Source: Thermoleophilia bacterium (GTDB lineage Bacteria; Actinomycetota; Thermoleophilia; BMS3ABIN01). Taken from it: 64,000 nucleotides of DNA. The stretch's first letter is position 1. Each line of letters opens with the position of its first letter. The notes beneath the pieces were generated by a model that was not told where the DNA came from, did no database searches, and saw only the letters and a program-made list of their open reading frames with translations. Below are positions 51,739 to 61,535 of the stretch, piece after piece. The stretch is taken from assembly GCA_020053595.1 (NCBI GenBank), contig JAGVMV010000047.1, positions 1 to 64,000 on the forward strand, read 5' to 3'. The position numbers and the translations under genes are program-made.

Positions 51739-53136
51739 ATGACTGACAGAGAGGGAACGGTCGGGGCCTCCGCCGACAGTGGCGACGGTATCAGGATTTT
51801 CAGCGCCACCTGGGTGCTGCCCATCGTTTCCGATCCTCTTCATAAAGGCGCCGTGGCAGTCGCGGGCGACAAAATCATACAGGTCGGCACCCTGAACGCC
51901 CTGACCGAGGCCTATCCGGGCGCCGAAGTCACTGATTTCCACCACGCGATCATCACACCAGGTTTTGTAAACTGTCACAGCCATCTGGAATACGCCGTTT
52001 TTCGGGGGTTGCTGGATAACAAGAACTTTGGTCCCTGGATGCTCGAATTCATCGATCAAAAGGCCAAGCTTTCCAGGGCTGATTATGAGGTCAGCTCCCT
52101 TCTGGGCGCCTCAGAGTGTGTCTCTTCCGGTGTCACTACCGTTGGTGAGTCCATGTATTCGGGCGCCAGCCTGGCGGCCATGAGGCAGGCGGGGCTGAGG
52201 GCTCGCGCCTACCAGGAAGTTTTTGGGCTCGATGACAACAAGATCGACGAAACCATCTCGATGCTCACCGATACCCTGGATGAACTCGAGCAGGAGTCGG
52301 GAGAGCTGATTGAGATCGGCATCTTTCCCCACGCGACCTATACGGTAAGCGCCAGCCTCTATCGGGCGATTGCCGAATTGGGCCGGCAGAGGGGCATGAA
52401 AATCGCGACGCACCTGGCCGAGAGCAAAGAGGAATCGGTCTACATACGCTCCGGCTCCGGTGTTCTTGCTCTCGACCTGCGTGAGAAGGTGGGCTGGGAC
52501 TACCTGAGCCACGAACCTTTCGGCGTGACCCCGATCAAATACCTGCAGCAGTGGAATGTCTTCAGCTCCGACTTCATGGCTGTCCATTGCGTGTACGCGG
52601 GGCCAGCGGACATCGAGGCGCTGGCCAGATATGACGTGGCTATCGCCCATTGTCCCAAGAGTAACGCCAAGCTGGGTTGTGGCATCGCTCCGCTGCCGGC
52701 ATTCCTGCGGGCGGGCATTCGCGTGGGTTTTGGCACCGACAGTCCGGCCAGCAGCAACATCATGGACATGTTCGGCGAGATGCGCACCGCCATCTTTCTG
52801 CATCGCGGCTCCGAGCGTGACGTCAACGTCCTCAGCGCCGCCGAATGCGTGCAGATGGCGACCCTGGGTGGCGCCAGGGCCCTGGGTATGGAGGACCAGA
52901 TAGGATCACTGGAGCCCGGCAAGCAGGCGGATTTCGTGGCCATCGACATGGAGTACAGCCACTTCACTCCCATCCACGACCCATACTCGGCACTGGTATA
53001 TGGCGCCAATCAGGAGGATGTCTTCTTCACCATGGTCGCCGGCCGCCCGTTGTACACCAGGAAGGTGCTGCTGACTCTCGATGATGAGAAGATCACCGCG
53101 GACGCTCTGGATGCCAAGGAGAAGCTCTGGCGCTAG
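51739..53136 (+). CDS. Amidohydrolase, MTA/SAH- or aminodeoxyfutalosine-deaminase-like
   Basis: A 465-residue TIM-barrel metal hydrolase of the MtaD/SsnA family. Metal ligands are visible in NCHSHLE (HxH), THLAESKEE, the VHCVYAG histidine, and GTDSPASSN (Asp). Members deaminate 5-methylthioadenosine, S-adenosylhomocysteine or aminodeoxyfutalosine, or hydrolyse atrazine-type rings; the substrate is not decided. ATG 51739 has AGGAGG nine bases upstream; another ATG at 51730 abuts that site. An inverted repeat (AACGAGC / GCTCGTT, 51659-51687) lies about 50 bases before. Confidence 0.8.
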   Translation: MTDREGTVGASADSGDGIRIFSATWVLPIVSDPLHKGAVAVAGDKIIQVGTLNALTEAYPGAEVTDFHHAIITPGFVNCHSHLEYAVFRGLLDNKNFGPWMLEFIDQKAKLSRADYEVSSLLGASECVSSGVTTVGESMYSGASLAAMRQAGLRARAYQEVFGLDDNKIDETISMLTDTLDELEQESGELIEIGIFPHATYTVSASLYRAIAELGRQRGMKIATHLAESKEESVYIRSGSGVLALDLREKVGWDYLSHEPFGVTPIKYLQQWNVFSSDFMAVHCVYAGPADIEALARYDVAIAHCPKSNAKLGCGIAPLPAFLRAGIRVGFGTDSPASSNIMDMFGEMRTAIFLHRGSERDVNVLSAAECVQMATLGGARALGMEDQIGSLEPGKQADFVAIDMEYSHFTPIHDPYSALVYGANQEDVFFTMVAGRPLYTRKVLLTLDDEKITADALDAKEKLWR

Positions 53137-53316
53137 ATCCATATTGCCGTCACGGCAGGGATATTCGCTTTTCCGCCGAATGTAACGTATAATCCACCTT
53201 GTATATCCACGGAAGACTCGGTTGTCCCCCTGTTCCTTTTCTGAACCCATAGGATCAACTGCGTCTGCTACATGCAGTGCGATCCCCCAATGGGCGCACA
53301 GAAAAGGAGTTCAGTT

Positions 53317-54561
53317 TTGTTCGAAAATCTAGGTTTGGAAGAGCGCCTGCTCAAGGGCGTTAAAGCTATGGGCTATACCACGCCCACCCCCATCCAGGAA
53401 AAGGCAATCCCCGTAGCGCTCGAAGGCAAGGATATCGTCGGCTGCGCCCAGACGGGCACCGGCAAGACCGCCGCCTTCATCCTGCCGCTGTTGCAGCGTA
53501 TGGGCACACAGCGCGGAGTCAAGGCGCTGGTAGTAACACCGACCCGCGAGCTGGCGGGTCAGATCGAGGATGTCGCCCGTGAGTGCACACGCTTCACCGG
53601 GCAGAAGGTAACCGCGGTTTACGGCGGCGTCGGTTATCAGCCGCAGAAAGACAAACTGCGGCGCGGCGTCGATCTATTGGTGGCAACACCCGGCCGGCTG
53701 CTGGATCTCCAGAGCCGCGGCGATGTCGACCTGAGCAAGGTCGAGGTTCTCGTCCTGGACGAAGCTGACCGTATGCTCGACATGGGCTTCTGGCCCGACG
53801 TCAAGCGTATCATCAACCTGATGCCGGCAAAGCGCCAGAACCTGCTCTTCTCGGCGACCATGTCCCATCAGGTATTGGGAGTCGTCGGTTCCACTCTGAA
53901 CAATCCCGTCCGCATCGATGTGGCGCCGAGCGCCACGCCGATCGAGGCCATCGACCAGGCGGTTTATCCCGTTGGCAGCACCCAGAAAGGTGACCTGCTG
54001 GTACGCCTGCTTGAGGAGCGCGACCTTGACCGAGTGCTGGTCTTCACCCGCACCAAGCATCGCGCCGACCGTGTCTGCCGCACCCTGTCCCGCAAGGGCA
54101 TCAATGGCGTGGCCATCCACTCCAACCGCACCCAGTCCCAGCGTCAGCAGGCGCTCGACGGCTTCAAGAGCGGCAAGTACCGTGTACTGGTCGCCACTGA
54201 CATCGTCGCCCGCGGCATTGACGTGGATAACATCTCGCACGTCATCAACTTCGATCTTCCCAACAAGGCCGAGGACTACGTCCATCGCATCGGCCGTACG
54301 GCTCGTGCCGGCAACGACGGCACGGCGCTGAGTTTCCTGGCGTCAGAAGAAGCCTCCTCGCTGCGCGAGATCGAGGGATTGATCGGTACGACGCTCAGGT
54401 GTGAGGACGTAGAGGGCTTTGATTACGACTACCGTGTCGTGCCCAGCCCCGACCGTGAGGCAACCAAGGTGCGGAAGCTAGTTTACAATGGTGGCGCCCT
54501 GTCCGGTAAACGCAAGCGCGGCCGCAAGCGCCCGACTCGCAGCATGGCTGGCGCCCGGTAA
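53317..54561 (+). CDS. DEAD-box ATP-dependent RNA helicase (RhlE-like)
   Basis: A 414-residue helicase. AQTGTGKT (motif I), PTRELAGQ (Ia), TPGRLL (Ib), VLDEADRML (II), SATMS (III), VFTRTKHRADRV (IV), ATDIVARGIDVDNI (V) and HRIGRTARAG (VI) are all in order. The tail is basic (KRKRGRKRPTR), fitting RNA binding. TTG 53317 follows AAGGAG by seven bases; the frame back to 53272 has no ribosome site. A -10-like TATAAT is at 53188. A strong terminator follows. Confidence 0.92.
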   Translation: MFENLGLEERLLKGVKAMGYTTPTPIQEKAIPVALEGKDIVGCAQTGTGKTAAFILPLLQRMGTQRGVKALVVTPTRELAGQIEDVARECTRFTGQKVTAVYGGVGYQPQKDKLRRGVDLLVATPGRLLDLQSRGDVDLSKVEVLVLDEADRMLDMGFWPDVKRIINLMPAKRQNLLFSATMSHQVLGVVGSTLNNPVRIDVAPSATPIEAIDQAVYPVGSTQKGDLLVRLLEERDLDRVLVFTRTKHRADRVCRTLSRKGINGVAIHSNRTQSQRQQALDGFKSGKYRVLVATDIVARGIDVDNISHVINFDLPNKAEDYVHRIGRTARAGNDGTALSFLASEEASSLREIEGLIGTTLRCEDVEGFDYDYRVVPSPDREATKVRKLVYNGGALSGKRKRGRKRPTRSMAGAR

Positions 54562-54585
54562 GGACAGAAATATGGAAAGCAAATC

Positions 54586-54610
54586 AAGGGGCCCTTCGGG
54601 GCTCCTTTTT
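54586..54610 (+). terminator. Rho-independent terminator of the helicase gene
   Basis: AAGGGGCCC, the tetraloop TTCG and GGGCTCCTT form a 9-bp stem with one G-U pair, followed by TTT. The UUCG loop and T run make this a typical intrinsic terminator, 25 bases after the helicase stop. Confidence 0.85.
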
Positions 54611-54739
54611 CATTCCAGATCCCAGGCTGCTCCAGAGTCATTCCGCATGATCCCGGAACAGTTCATTTCAGTTTCTATGCTAGCAGCGCCGCTTCCGCTA
54701 TAATATTCCGGGCTTCAATTCCCCAAACAGAAAATTATT

Positions 54740-55402
54740 ATGTTAATGAATCGTAAAAGAATCAATCGCTGGACCCGCTGGTTCGCCATCATCATGGCGG
54801 CCGCATTTGCGCTGGGTACGGTATTCCTGGGCGTAGGTTCTTCGACCGGCAACCTGTTCTCCGGCTGCTCAAAGAGCAGCACGCCGGGTTCGCTGTCAGC
54901 CAGCAGTACCTTTGAAGAGCGCGTGGCATTCTTTGAAGACCAGATCAAGCAGAATCCCCAGGACAAGGATTCCATGCTGGCGCTGGCAAATCTCTATGCG
55001 GACCCAACTGTCGGCCGCTACGACGACGCCATCAATTACTATAACCAGTATCTGGTGCTGTCTCCGAAAAATCCGGATATTCTCATGCTGATCGGCAAGG
55101 CCAGCATGGATAAGGGCGACGCGGAGGGCGCGATCAAGGCATATACCGAGGTGACCCAGGTGGCGCCGACCAACGCTTTTGCTTACTTCAAGCTAGGCGA
55201 GGCGGCCAAAAATAGTGGCCAGAACCAGGTCGCCATCCTTTCCTGGACCAAATATCTCGAGTTAAACCCGAACGACCCGAACGTCCAGCTGATCAAGGAC
55301 GAGATCGCCAAGCTTGTCGCTCTGCCGCCTGTATCGACGCAGCCGACAACGATGGTGCCGGGAAGCCCCGGAACCTCGATTCCGCTGACACCGACTTCAT
55401 AG
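54740..55402 (+). CDS. Membrane-anchored TPR-repeat protein
   Basis: A 220-residue protein with one N-terminal helix (WFAIIMAAAFALGTVFLGV), a Ser/Gly linker with a Cys, about four TPR-like helical repeats from residue 55 to 190 (for example YDDAINYYNQYLVLSPKNPDI and GAIKAYTEVTQVAPTNAFAY), and a Pro/Thr/Ser-rich tail. It probably scaffolds other proteins outside the membrane. A TATAAT at 54699 could be its -10 box. No partner can be named. Confidence 0.75.
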   Translation: MLMNRKRINRWTRWFAIIMAAAFALGTVFLGVGSSTGNLFSGCSKSSTPGSLSASSTFEERVAFFEDQIKQNPQDKDSMLALANLYADPTVGRYDDAINYYNQYLVLSPKNPDILMLIGKASMDKGDAEGAIKAYTEVTQVAPTNAFAYFKLGEAAKNSGQNQVAILSWTKYLELNPNDPNVQLIKDEIAKLVALPPVSTQPTTMVPGSPGTSIPLTPTS

Positions 55403-55525
55403 CAGTTACCGGGCGCTGAAGGCCCTGAGTATCGACATCCACTCTCCGGATGTGCTATAAACCATCCTTGCCTGCGGTCGATACAAGGACTGTTTTAGGG
55501 GCTCATACTTTACAGAGGTGCTTCT

Positions 55526-57679
55526 TTGAAACTGATAATCACGGAAAAAGACACGGCGGCCAAGAAAATCTCAAACATTCTGGCCGGTGGCAAGGTCACG
55601 ACGGGGTCATACCAGAAGATCCCTATTTACACTTTTACAGCAGACGGCCAGGACTACGCCTGTGTCGGGCTCAAGGGCCACATCGTGCAACTGGAGTATC
55701 CGGAGGAGTTTTCTGACTGGCGCAAGGTGGAGCCCAAAGCGCTCATCGATGCCGAGCTGATCAAGTCTCCTTCGGCCAAATCAGTGGTGAACGCGCTTAA
55801 AAAAACAGCCAAGGATTGTGACAGCGTTATCATCGCCACCGACTTCGACCGCGAAGGCGAACTCATCGGCCTGGAGGCGCTGGAGCAGGTTGTCGAGGCC
55901 AACCCGGCGCTGTCTCAGGGCGTACGCCGGGCGCGCTACTCAGCCCTGATTGCCGAAGAGATCAACCGGGCTTTCTCCGAGACTACCGAACTTTCGATTC
56001 CCCTGGCCCAGGCTGGCGAGGCCCGTCAGGACATAGACCTTATCTGGGGCGCCACACTCACCCGGTTTATATCACTGGCTACCTCGCGGCTGGGCAACCA
56101 GTTCCTTTCCGTGGGAAGGGTACAAAGCCCGACCCTGGCTCTGATCGTCGAGCGCGAGCTGGAACGGCGGGCTTTCATCGCGGTTCCGTACTGGCAGATT
56201 TTCGCGGACGTCAAATCGTCCCAGGGGGATTTTACCGCCCAGCACAAGACCGACCGTTTCCTGGACAAGACCGAATCCGACGCCGCTCTGGCCAAGGCCG
56301 GAGCCGCCACGACCGGCAAGGTGACCTCGGTCAAATCCACTCAGAAGAAACTGCAGCCACCGGCGCCGTTCAATACCACCGCCTACACCAAGGCGGCAAC
56401 GGCGCTGGGCTTTTCAGCTGCACGGGCCATACGCCTGGCGGAGGATCTTTACCTGGGTGGTTTCATCAGTTATCCCAGAACCGACAATACCGTGTACCCG
56501 CTCTCACTGGATCTGCGCGAGATCCTTGGAGAGCTGAAGAAGAGCTCCGAGCTGGGCGCGGCGGCCGGCGAGCTGCTGGCACGGCCTGAACTCACGCCGA
56601 CGCGCGGCAAGAAACAGACTACGGACCACCCGCCGATCTACCCCGTCGGCGTTCCCGGAGCCGGCGATAAAATGGACGATGCCCACTGGAAGGTCTGGTT
56701 CCTGGTGGCGCGGCGTTTTCTGGCGACACTCAGCGACGAGGCCATATCCGAGAGTAACCGCGTCGACCTGGAGATCGGCGAGGAGCCTTTCGCCGTCAAG
56801 GGTTCGCGTATCGTCAAGGACGGCTGGCTGGGAGTCTATCCCTACGGACGCAGCAAGGACGTCGAGGTTCCGCGCCTGCAAGAGGGCGAAGAGGTACAAG
56901 TGGAGCGGGTCTACGACGAGCAGAAGGAAACCCAGCCGCCGGGCCGTTACGGCCAGGGCCGTCTGATCGAGTTGATGGAGCAGAACGGCCTTGGCACCAA
57001 GGCCACCCGCCACAGCATAATCCAGAACCTCTATGACCGGGGCTATATCAAGAACACCCCGGTGGAGCCGACCGAGACCGGCATCGGCATGGTCGAGGCG
57101 CTCAATACCTATGCCGACCGCATCACCAAGCCACAGATGACAGCGGAGTTGGAGGAGGAGATGAACTCCATCGCCGAGCAGGCAATGACCAAGGACGAAG
57201 TGGTCAAGCGCTCGCGTGAACTGCTGCATCTGGCGTACGCCTCGCTGGAGGAGCACAAGGAAGAGCTGGCCGGCATCATCGTCAAGGGCATCCAGGAGGA
57301 CAAGGTCGTCGGCACCTGCCCCAAGTGCGGCAAGCCGCTGAAGATCATCCGCTCCAAGAAGACCAAGAAGCGCTTCATCGGTTGCGACGGCTACCCGGAT
57401 TGCGATAGCACCTATCCGCTGCCGCAGATGGGCAGGCTCATCCCCATGCATGTGGAATGCCCTTCGTGCCATACGCCCAAGGTCAAGATCATCACCCGGG
57501 GACGCCGTCCCTGGGAGCTCTGCATCGATCCCGACTGCCCGACCAAGGATGAATACAAGAAGAAGGCTGTGGCGCGGAAGGCAGAGAAAGCTGCGGAAGC
57601 AGCGGCCACGCCGTCCGCCAAGGTGAAAAAAGCAGCTGCGGCGACGAAGGTTGTCAGGAAGAAGAAAAAAGCTTCCTGA
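55526..57679 (+). CDS. topA: Type IA DNA topoisomerase I, archaeal-type
   Basis: Relaxes negative supercoils, 717 residues. The Toprim start KLIITEKDTAAKKIS and DREGELIGLEAL follow the archaeal/topoisomerase III style rather than bacterial TopA (VIVESPAKA, DREGEAIAWH). The active-site block is FISYPRTDNTVYP with the catalytic Tyr, again the archaeal form instead of ITYMRTDS. The C-terminal part has zinc ribbons (CPKCGKPL, CDGYPDC, CPSCHTP, CIDPDCP) and an Ala/Lys-rich tail ending KKKKAS, like actinobacterial TopA tails. TTG 55526 follows AGAGGTG. It sits before tmk and holB, where actinobacteria keep their own topA. Confidence 0.88.
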   Translation: MKLIITEKDTAAKKISNILAGGKVTTGSYQKIPIYTFTADGQDYACVGLKGHIVQLEYPEEFSDWRKVEPKALIDAELIKSPSAKSVVNALKKTAKDCDSVIIATDFDREGELIGLEALEQVVEANPALSQGVRRARYSALIAEEINRAFSETTELSIPLAQAGEARQDIDLIWGATLTRFISLATSRLGNQFLSVGRVQSPTLALIVERELERRAFIAVPYWQIFADVKSSQGDFTAQHKTDRFLDKTESDAALAKAGAATTGKVTSVKSTQKKLQPPAPFNTTAYTKAATALGFSAARAIRLAEDLYLGGFISYPRTDNTVYPLSLDLREILGELKKSSELGAAAGELLARPELTPTRGKKQTTDHPPIYPVGVPGAGDKMDDAHWKVWFLVARRFLATLSDEAISESNRVDLEIGEEPFAVKGSRIVKDGWLGVYPYGRSKDVEVPRLQEGEEVQVERVYDEQKETQPPGRYGQGRLIELMEQNGLGTKATRHSIIQNLYDRGYIKNTPVEPTETGIGMVEALNTYADRITKPQMTAELEEEMNSIAEQAMTKDEVVKRSRELLHLAYASLEEHKEELAGIIVKGIQEDKVVGTCPKCGKPLKIIRSKKTKKRFIGCDGYPDCDSTYPLPQMGRLIPMHVECPSCHTPKVKIITRGRRPWELCIDPDCPTKDEYKKKAVARKAEKAAEAAATPSAKVKKAAAATKVVRKKKKAS

Positions 57680-57754
57680 TCACGTTGGCGGCAAGTAAAG
57701 CGCTACCATAAGTAGAATCTTGAGCCGGATCAGCTGAATTTCCTGGGGAGCTCC

Positions 57755-58381
57755 ATGTACTTCATCACTTTTGAGGGAATCGATCAAAGCGGGAAATCAA
57801 CGCAACTGGATTTACTGGCAGCCGCCGCGGCCAAGGCCGGCATCGACACCCTGAGCGTCCGCGAGCCGGGCGGGACTCCGCTGGGTGAACAGATCCGCGA
57901 GCTGCTCCTCGGCCCCGAACACGACACTATGGACGCCTGGACCGAAGCCCTCCTCTACGCCGCCGCCCGTGTGCAGCTGGTCAAGGAAGTCATTAAGCCG
58001 GCGCTCATGCAGGGCAAGATCGTCCTCTCCGACCGCTATATCGATTCTTCGCTTGTGTATCAGGGCATGGCGCGCGAGCTGGGCGTCGATCGCATCCTCG
58101 ATCTGAACCTCGGAGCCACCGGCGGGCTGATGCCGGACCTCACCTTCGTCTTCCACCTGGATGTGGCCGCATCGCGCGAGCGTCTTGCCGGACGCGGGAC
58201 TGCCGAGGATCGCATTGAGGGCGAACCGCTCGATTTTCATCAGAAGGTTGAGGATGGGTATCGGAAACTGGAGGAGATGTATCCGGGGCGGATTGTGGGG
58301 ATTGACGGCGGGCGGAGTGTGGAAGAGGTTCATGCTGATGTGGTTGCCGCGTGTGGGGAGCGGCTGGGGTTGGAGCTGTAA
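57755..58381 (+). CDS. tmk: Thymidylate kinase
   Basis: Phosphorylates dTMP to dTDP. 208 residues; P-loop FEGIDQSGKSTQ at the N terminus, REPGGTPLGEQIRELLL, and LSDRYIDSSLVYQG (DRY motif). ATG 57755 follows GGAG by five bases. It lies 75 bases after topA. Normal length and motifs. Confidence 0.95.
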   Translation: MYFITFEGIDQSGKSTQLDLLAAAAAKAGIDTLSVREPGGTPLGEQIRELLLGPEHDTMDAWTEALLYAAARVQLVKEVIKPALMQGKIVLSDRYIDSSLVYQGMARELGVDRILDLNLGATGGLMPDLTFVFHLDVAASRERLAGRGTAEDRIEGEPLDFHQKVEDGYRKLEEMYPGRIVGIDGGRSVEEVHADVVAACGERLGLEL

Positions 58382-58552
58382 AGAATATTTTCTTTCCAGA
58401 ACAAACCACAAATAAGCAGTACACAACTTGACCTTGGAGTACTTATGTGTAAAGGATAACGCTACCCTGAAACCTTGGCCATCAAAGACGATTATTTCCC
58501 AAAAACAAGCCCCCGATTCCCATCCACCCCTCCCATATGACAAAATCATCCT

Positions 58553-59662
58553 ATGTCCACACCACCGCCAATCCTGCACGACCTCATCGGCCAGGAGCAT
58601 GCCTTCCGGTTTCTCGCCGCGGCTATTAACCAGGGCGAGCCCAGCCACGCCTATCTGTTCCACGGGCCCAAAGGCGTGGGCAAGTATGAAGCCGCGCTGA
58701 AGTTCGCTGCGGCGCTTTGCTGCGAGAACGACGGCTGTGGCGAGTGCCCTTCTTGTGAGAAGGCCGCCCGGGGCGTTCATCCCGACATAGAGGTCATTGC
58801 TCCCGTGGGCGCCTTCATCACCGTCGACCAGGTGCGCGAGATCAACCGAAACCTCAATTTGCGGCCACACGAGAGCCAGGCGCGGGTTTTCATCATCCGG
58901 GGCGCCGGCAGGTTCAACGCCGAAAGCGCCAACGCCTTTCTTAAATCTCTCGAGGAGCCGCCATCGTTTGTCTATTTTCTGCTTCTGACTGATCGTCTTG
59001 ACGGTATCCTGGCCACTATCGTTTCCCGCTGTCAGCCGGTTCGCTTCAGCCCGGTTCCTGCGGCGGAGATCGAGGCCTATCTTTTAAAAAACTACAAGAC
59101 AAGCCCGGTAGTGGTGCAGGCCTATGCCCGCGCCAGCCGTGGGAACCTGGTAATGGCCAAGGCGCTTTGCGGTGAGCCGGGCCTGGCGGAGCGCCGCCAG
59201 CGTTATCTGCAGATTGGCGAAAACCTTGGCCGTGGCGCCTGGGAGGGCGGCGCCAGCCAGATGGCGGCCGAGATCATGTCGGCGGCAGTTGACGCCGGCG
59301 AAGCGGCAGGGCAGGAAGAGGATGTAACCGTACCGGAGGGTTTTCAGACGGCGCCGAAGAAGCACCGTGAGCAGGACGCCCATCGCCGTGCCGGGCGCGC
59401 GCAGAAGGATGAGCTGAATCTGGCCCTGGACATCCTCGAGACCTGGTTCCGCGACATGATGGCGATGGCGTCCGGAGCTGGCGAAGCTATTCTCAACCGG
59501 GATTACGAGTTGGAGCTGGAAAACCAGGCGCTGGAGTCGAAGCTCGATAATTACCGGCAGGCCCTCGAGGTCATCGAGGCCAGCCGTTCCAAACTGAGCT
59601 ATAATGTGGAACTGGAGCTTGCTTTGCAGGCTATGTTCTATAAATTGCAGGAGGTTTTATAA
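58553..59662 (+). CDS. holB: DNA polymerase III delta-prime subunit
   Basis: Clamp-loader subunit, 369 residues. GQEHAFRFL near the N terminus, the P-loop-like FHGPKGVGKYEAAL, a zinc module CGECPSCEKAARGVHPD, and ESANAFLKSLEEPPSFVYF plus SRCQPVRF are typical of delta-prime. A glutamate/lysine-rich insertion lies near residues 235-285. ATG 58553. The gap after tmk (about 170 bases) has no visible gene. The ricT-like gene starts directly after its stop. Confidence 0.88.
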   Translation: MSTPPPILHDLIGQEHAFRFLAAAINQGEPSHAYLFHGPKGVGKYEAALKFAAALCCENDGCGECPSCEKAARGVHPDIEVIAPVGAFITVDQVREINRNLNLRPHESQARVFIIRGAGRFNAESANAFLKSLEEPPSFVYFLLLTDRLDGILATIVSRCQPVRFSPVPAAEIEAYLLKNYKTSPVVVQAYARASRGNLVMAKALCGEPGLAERRQRYLQIGENLGRGAWEGGASQMAAEIMSAAVDAGEAAGQEEDVTVPEGFQTAPKKHREQDAHRRAGRAQKDELNLALDILETWFRDMMAMASGAGEAILNRDYELELENQALESKLDNYRQALEVIEASRSKLSYNVELELALQAMFYKLQEVL

Positions 59663-60709
59663 GTGCCGGAAGTGGTTGAAGTTGCATTCAGGAATGGCTG
59701 CAAAGTCTATTCCTTTGACGCCGCCGGCCTGGAAATCAGCGTCGGTGACCAGGTCATCGTCCGGACCAGCCGCGGTATTGAGATAGGTAAAATAGTTGTC
59801 GCCAATCACGAGGTGCCCCAGGAAGAGATCGTAGGCACCCTTGAGAAAGTCGTGCGCAAGGCCACCGAGAGCGATCTGGCGGCCGTGGAGCGCAATGACA
59901 AGCTGGCGGTGCGTGTTTCCCAGGTTTGCGAGGAAAAAATCGAGGAATATGGCATCGCCATGCGCCTCATCAATACCGAGGTCGTTTTCGACGGCGGCAA
60001 GATCATCATCTCCTTCTTTGCCGAAGAGCGGGTGGATTTCCGCAAGCTGGTCGAGGATCTGGCCAAGAAGTTTCGCACCCGCATCGAGTTTCGCCAGGTG
60101 GGCGTCCGCGATGAAGCGCGGTTGATCGGCGGATACGGCCCCTGTGGCCGGCGCATGTGCTGCACGATGTTCGCCGGTGACCAACAGCCGGTCTCCATCA
60201 AGATGGCCAAGGAGCAGAACCTGCCGCTGAACCCGATGAAGATCTCAGGAATCTGTGGCCGGTTGATGTGTTGTCTGAAGTATGAGCAGCAAGCCTACAA
60301 GGACTTCAAGTGCCGGGCGCCGGGGAAGGGCTGCATTGTCCAGACCGATCAGGGTGAAGGCAGGGTAGTGGATTACCTCGTGCCCAAGGAGAAGGTGCTG
60401 GTGAATCTGGGCGAGGCCGGCCAGACAGAGGCTTCACTGGAAGAGATCAAGGCCGCTGGTGAACGCGAGAAAGAGAATCCGCGGCCACGCGACGAGGAGC
60501 AGAAACCGCGGCCCGGCGAGCCGGAGCGCGGTGGCATGAGGGCGGGCCAGGCGGCGCGAGGGAAAAGGCCGGAAAAGGCTGGCGAGAAAGCTGCCGGCAA
60601 GCCTGGCGAGAAAGCCGCTGCCAAGCCTGGCGAGAAGACCGACGAGAAACCCGCCAGGCGGCTTGGCGGACGGGGCGGTGGCCGGGGCGGGCGCCGTAGA
60701 AGGCGCTAG
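59663..60709 (+). CDS. PSP1-domain protein (RicT/YaaT-like)
   Basis: A 348-residue PSP1 family protein. The core covers residues 1-250, with GDQVIVRTSRGIEIGKI, RIEFRQVGVRDEARLIGGYG, then cysteine motifs CGRRMCC and CGRLMCCLKYE; YaaT of Bacillus binds Fe-S through such cysteines with RicA and RicF and affects RNase Y and sporulation. The C-terminal 100 residues are low-complexity Glu/Lys/Arg/Gly repeats (GEKAAAKPGEK) ending in poly-Arg, likely RNA-binding. GTG 59663 starts right after the holB stop, the usual order in many bacteria. Confidence 0.87.
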   Translation: MPEVVEVAFRNGCKVYSFDAAGLEISVGDQVIVRTSRGIEIGKIVVANHEVPQEEIVGTLEKVVRKATESDLAAVERNDKLAVRVSQVCEEKIEEYGIAMRLINTEVVFDGGKIIISFFAEERVDFRKLVEDLAKKFRTRIEFRQVGVRDEARLIGGYGPCGRRMCCTMFAGDQQPVSIKMAKEQNLPLNPMKISGICGRLMCCLKYEQQAYKDFKCRAPGKGCIVQTDQGEGRVVDYLVPKEKVLVNLGEAGQTEASLEEIKAAGEREKENPRPRDEEQKPRPGEPERGGMRAGQAARGKRPEKAGEKAAGKPGEKAAAKPGEKTDEKPARRLGGRGGGRGGRRRRR

Positions 60710-60710
60710 C

Positions 60711-61535
60711 GTGGACCAGCGTCCGATAGGCATGTTCGACTCCGGAGTCGGCGGGCTTACCGTCCTGCACGAGTGCCTGGTCTCCCATCCCAATGAAGAT
60801 TTTATTTATCTGGGCGATACCGGGCGTTTTCCCTATGGGCCGAGGCGGATCGAGGAGATCAGGAGCTTCGCCTGGCAGATCGCCTCTCACCTTTTGTCTC
60901 TCGATGTAAAGCTGCTGGTGGTAGCCTGTAACTCGGCTACGGCGTCGGCGCTGCCCTGGCTGCAGGAGCAGCTGGAGGCTTCGATCATCGGCGCCGTGCA
61001 TCCCGAGGCTGAGGCGGCGGTACAGACCACCCGCAACCGCCGGGTAGGAATACTGGCCACCGAGGCCACCGTGGCCAGCGGCAGTTACGCGCGGGCACTG
61101 CTCAACCTGGATGCCGGACTGGAAATTTTTTCCCAGGCCTGTCCGCAGCTGGCCTCGATGATTCAGAGTGGCGACGTTTCCTCTCCCGAGATGGTGGAAG
61201 CGGTCAAGAGTTATGCGGCGCCGCTGAAGGAGGCGGGAGTGGATACGGTTATCCTGGGCTGCACCCATTACCCGCTGGTGACACCGATGCTGCAGCGGGT
61301 CTTCGGCCGGGAGGTAACGCTGGTAAACTCCGCCAGGGAGATCGCCCGCGAGGTGGGTGAGGTGCTGGAGCGCAAGGGAATCGGCAACAATCCGGCGCGG
61401 GAAGGCAATTATTCCTTCCTTTGCACCAGCGAAGCCGAAAGTTTCGTGAAAGTGGGCGCGCGCTTTTTGCAGATGCCCTTCGAAAACGTGAAAAATGTAG
61501 ATATATCTGAACTGGAAAGGATTGGTGGGATTTGA
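60711..61535 (+). CDS. murI: Glutamate racemase
   Basis: Makes D-glutamate for peptidoglycan. 274 residues; FDSGVGGLTVL, the catalytic cysteine blocks VACNSATASALPWL and LGCTHYPLVTP. GTG 60711 lies two bases after the ricT-like stop, with AAGG in front; the frame extends to 60663 inside the previous gene. The stop overlaps the next start (TTGA). Confident. Confidence 0.93.
   Translation: MDQRPIGMFDSGVGGLTVLHECLVSHPNEDFIYLGDTGRFPYGPRRIEEIRSFAWQIASHLLSLDVKLLVVACNSATASALPWLQEQLEASIIGAVHPEAEAAVQTTRNRRVGILATEATVASGSYARALLNLDAGLEIFSQACPQLASMIQSGDVSSPEMVEAVKSYAAPLKEAGVDTVILGCTHYPLVTPMLQRVFGREVTLVNSAREIAREVGEVLERKGIGNNPAREGNYSFLCTSEAESFVKVGARFLQMPFENVKNVDISELERIGGI

Noticed and set aside
56504-57472. 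Minus-strand 322-codon frame opposite topA
   Set aside because: Antisense shadow; Leu/Ala/Asp/His-rich composition typical of reverse frames in GC-rich DNA.
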